From Ilumatobacteraceae bacterium (GTDB lineage: Bacteria; Actinomycetota; Acidimicrobiia; Acidimicrobiales; Ilumatobacteraceae), in NCBI GenBank assembly GCA_017859395.1, contig JAFMNE010000005.1, positions 12,302 to 44,365 of the forward strand: a DNA stretch of 32,064 bases, in the 5' to 3' direction. The notes below the pieces were generated by a model that did no database searches, was not told the origin of the DNA, and was given only the letters and a program-made list of their open reading frames with translations. Made by a program: the position numbers and the translations under genes. The first letter of the stretch is position 1. Each line of letters begins with the position of its first letter. Shown here piece by piece: positions 29,981 to 32,064 of this stretch.

Positions 29981-31855
29981 GTGCCCGACGCTGTGCCAGA
30001 CGCGCCAACGGCTGCCGCGCCCGATGCGCCATCGGGCCGCCCCGGCAGCCAGCTCCGAGTTGCGATTGCGCAACTGAACCCCACCGTCGGCGACCTCGAG
30101 GGCAACGTCGAACGACTGATGGCTGCGTACCGGCGCGCCGACCTCGCCGGAGCCGACGTCATGGCGGCCGGTGAACTCGCGATCAGCGGCTACCCACCTG
30201 AGGACCTTCTGTTGAAGCCACGCTTCGTGGACGACAACCTCGCCGCCCTCGACCGTTTCGCTGCAGCCACCGGCGAGACCGTTGCCATCATCGGTGTTGC
30301 CACCCGCGTGCGCAACGATCCCACCCGGCTGCACAACTCTGCCGCGGTCTGCGCCCACGGCCGTGTCGTCGGTGTGTTCCACAAGCGGCTGCTGCCGAAT
30401 TACGAGGTGTTCGACGAGAAGCGTTACTTCACGCCAGGCAGTGGCACCATGCCCATGTTCAGCATCGCCGGCGTGCCGGTGGCGGTAGTGGTCTGCGAAG
30501 ACGCGTGGCACGACGACGGCCCGCACGCGGCGATGGTGGCCGCTGGCGCTCGTGCGGTGATCGTGGTGAATGGCTCGCCGTATCACCTTGACAAGGACGC
30601 CGAGCGTGAGTCGCTGTTCGCGCGGCGCGCGAACGAACTCGGTGTGCCCTTCGTCTACGCCAACCAGGTCGGTGGCCAGGACGAGCTGGTCTTCGACGGT
30701 GGGTCATTCACGGTCGATGCCACCGGCGAGGTAATCGCCCGATCACCACTGTTCACAGAGGACCTCGCCATCGTGGAGGTGCCCGTTCCGTCTGATGCCA
30801 CAGCACCTGATGATGTGCAGACCGCCGCAGCAACGTCGAGCGACACCGATGAGCTCACCGCCATGGTGGACCATGTGATCGAAGATGTGATCGACGGCGT
30901 GCTCGACCCCACCATTGATGCCTCCCGCGAGGATGTGGCGATGATCGACGTGACCGCGACGCGGCGCAGCCCCGCAGGAGCACCCGGTGGCGACATCGCA
31001 CCAGAGGTGTCGGGAGATGCCGAGCTGTATGACGCGCTCGTGGCGGCCACCCGCGACTACTGCCACAAGAACGGATTCCGTGATGTGGTGATTGGCCTGT
31101 CGGGGGGCATCGACTCCACGATCGTGGCGTGTATTGCCGTCGATGCCCTGGGCGCTGACCACGTGCATGGTGTTGCGATGCCATCGCGCTACTCGTCGGA
31201 TCACTCGATCAGCGATGCTGAGGCCCTCGCCGACAACCTCGGCATCGAGTGCCGCACCATCGCCATCGAGCCCGCGGTGAGCGCCTTCGAAGAGATGCTG
31301 GCCACATCGTTTGTGGGCCGAGATGTCGGTTTGGCATGGGAGAACATGCAGTCGCGGTGTCGCGGCCAGATCCTGATGGCCCTGTCGAATGAGATGGGTT
31401 GGATGGTGCTCACCACCGGCAACAAGAGCGAGGTCGCGGTCGGCTATTTCACGATCTACGGCGATGCGGTCGGCGGGTATGGCCCGATCAAGGATGTGCT
31501 GAAGACTCGGGTGTACGACCTGTGCCGTTTCGTCAACGATCGCGCTGGTCGAGAGGTCGTGCCGAACAACGTGCTGGTGAAACCCCCATCGGCTGAGTTG
31601 CGTCCCGATCAGCGCGACGACCAAAGCCTGCCGGCCTACGAGGTGCTCGACCCGATTCTTGCGGCCTACGTGGAACAGGACCGTACCGCTGCCGAGATCA
31701 TTGCCGACGGTCATGACGCCGAGATGGTGCAGCGCGTCACTCGGCTGGTGGACATCGCGGAGTACAAACGACGTCAGACACCACTCGGTGTGCGGGTAAC
31801 TCGGAAGGCGTTTGGGCGCGATCGGCGTCTGCCCGTCACCAACCGCTACAGCTGA
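29981..31855 (+). CDS. nadE: Glutamine-dependent NAD+ synthetase
   Basis: The 624-residue two-domain enzyme converts nicotinate adenine dinucleotide to NAD+ using ATP and glutamine. The N-terminal nitrilase-type glutaminase (about 25-270) has its Glu65-Lys135-Cys172 triad in GELAISGYPPEDLL, FHKRLLPNY and VVVCEDAW. The C-terminal synthetase carries the PP-loop SGGIDS (374-379), TTGNKSEVAVGY and KPPSAELRPDQRDDQSLPAYE. Between the two lies an Asp/Thr/Ala-rich linker (about 272-345), longer than I would expect. An Ala/Pro-rich stretch of about 22 residues precedes the domain; the GTG is fixed by a leaderless -10. A hairpin follows the stop. Confidence 0.96.
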   Translation: MPDAVPDAPTAAAPDAPSGRPGSQLRVAIAQLNPTVGDLEGNVERLMAAYRRADLAGADVMAAGELAISGYPPEDLLLKPRFVDDNLAALDRFAAATGETVAIIGVATRVRNDPTRLHNSAAVCAHGRVVGVFHKRLLPNYEVFDEKRYFTPGSGTMPMFSIAGVPVAVVVCEDAWHDDGPHAAMVAAGARAVIVVNGSPYHLDKDAERESLFARRANELGVPFVYANQVGGQDELVFDGGSFTVDATGEVIARSPLFTEDLAIVEVPVPSDATAPDDVQTAAATSSDTDELTAMVDHVIEDVIDGVLDPTIDASREDVAMIDVTATRRSPAGAPGGDIAPEVSGDAELYDALVAATRDYCHKNGFRDVVIGLSGGIDSTIVACIAVDALGADHVHGVAMPSRYSSDHSISDAEALADNLGIECRTIAIEPAVSAFEEMLATSFVGRDVGLAWENMQSRCRGQILMALSNEMGWMVLTTGNKSEVAVGYFTIYGDAVGGYGPIKDVLKTRVYDLCRFVNDRAGREVVPNNVLVKPPSAELRPDQRDDQSLPAYEVLDPILAAYVEQDRTAAEIIADGHDAEMVQRVTRLVDIAEYKRRQTPLGVRVTRKAFGRDRRLPVTNRYS

Positions 31856-31858
31856 CGC

Positions 31859-31882
31859 CCACCACCGTGACATCGGTGGTGG
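31859..31882 (+). terminator. Hairpin after nadE
   Basis: A perfect 9-bp stem (CCACCACCG/CGGTGGTGG) with a 6-nt loop begins 3 nt after the stop. There is no T-run, so it may be a bidirectional or Rho-assisted terminator between convergent genes. Confidence 0.5.
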
Positions 31883-31963
31883 CCACACGCCGACAAGCGC
31901 TCATTTGGCTCAACCGGTCAGTGTCCGACCGCGCCTCACGCGGCGAGAGCACACCGTTTGAAC

Positions 31964-32064
31964 TCAGGAGCAGCAGCGGCCGCTGGGGGCTGCACCTTCG
32001 CCAGCCAAGCTGCCGGTATCGGCCATCGACGTGCTGGACGCGTTGGTCGTTGCGGCATCCTCAG
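31964..32064 (-). CDS. 3' end of an unidentified gene (partial, runs off right edge)
   Basis: The minus strand is open from the window edge to a TGA at 31964-31966, giving 32 residues rich in Ala, Ser, Thr and Gly and ending in GRCCS. Low-complexity tails with terminal Cys occur in some FmdB-like zinc-ribbon proteins, but with this fragment no family can be assigned. Its position, convergent to nadE beyond a hairpin, is what a real 3' end would look like. The 81 nt between the hairpin and this stop show nothing else. Confidence 0.35.
   Translation of the reverse strand, partial: EDAATTNASSTSMADTGSLAGEGAAPSGRCCS

Overview
The window looks like a chromosome segment of a high-GC actinobacterium. 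DisA, RadA with its zinc finger, a glutamine-dependent NAD synthetase, a Tad (Flp) pilus locus without an outer-membrane secretin, and many leaderless genes all fit a monoderm actinobacterium. An Acidimicrobiia (Ilumatobacter-like) origin is my best guess from protein flavour only; no rRNA or marker search was possible. I see no tRNA, rRNA, CRISPR array, transposase or prophage gene.

Region 1 (1-9508, minus strand): a compact Tad pilus operon, read right to left: prepilin peptidase (tadV), CpaB/RcpC-like SAF protein, TadZ-like MinD relative, TadA ATPase, TadB and TadC platform proteins, a Flp-type pilin candidate, three small TadE/TadG-like pseudopilins, and a membrane protein cut by the left edge whose first membrane segments resemble the LysM/BTAD proteins of actinobacterial Tad loci. 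Most genes overlap by 1-14 nt. The pilin is the exception, with about 140 nt of non-coding DNA on each side. Together these genes would make, process, power and anchor a thin adhesive or DNA-uptake pilus.

Region 2 (9509-13221): an uncharacterised conserved protein translationally coupled to a small upstream ORF (minus), then plus-strand genes for a PPOX-fold flavoprotein, CutA (preceded by a 14-codon leader ORF) and a stand-alone cyclic-nucleotide-binding domain protein.

Region 3 (13304-20692): an MFS transporter divergent from an orphan molybdenum hydroxylase large subunit, followed by a DoxX-like membrane protein, a strong terminator, a class III CoA-transferase and kynureninase. The theme is catabolic.

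Region 4 (20728-24835): a minus-strand overlapping operon (AI-2E-family transporter, L-asparaginase-II-like protein, metallo-beta-lactamase-fold hydrolase), divergent by 39 bp from an MpaB/DUF2236 oxygenase-like gene.

Region 5 (24801-32064): a YcaQ/AlkX-like DNA glycosylase candidate, a 46-bp tandem repeat, a cyclophilin, then radA, disA and nadE on the plus strand, and the 3' end of an unidentified minus-strand gene.

The most interesting cross-cutting signal is a recurrent promoter layout: a TANNNT -10 hexamer exactly 6 (sometimes 7) nt before the start codon of many genes, predicting leaderless mRNAs and helping to fix start codons. I found no clear-cut novel defence or mobile system. The best candidates for undescribed biology are the long-leader pilin candidate, the coupled gene pair at 9875-11118, and the minisatellite at 26137-26320.
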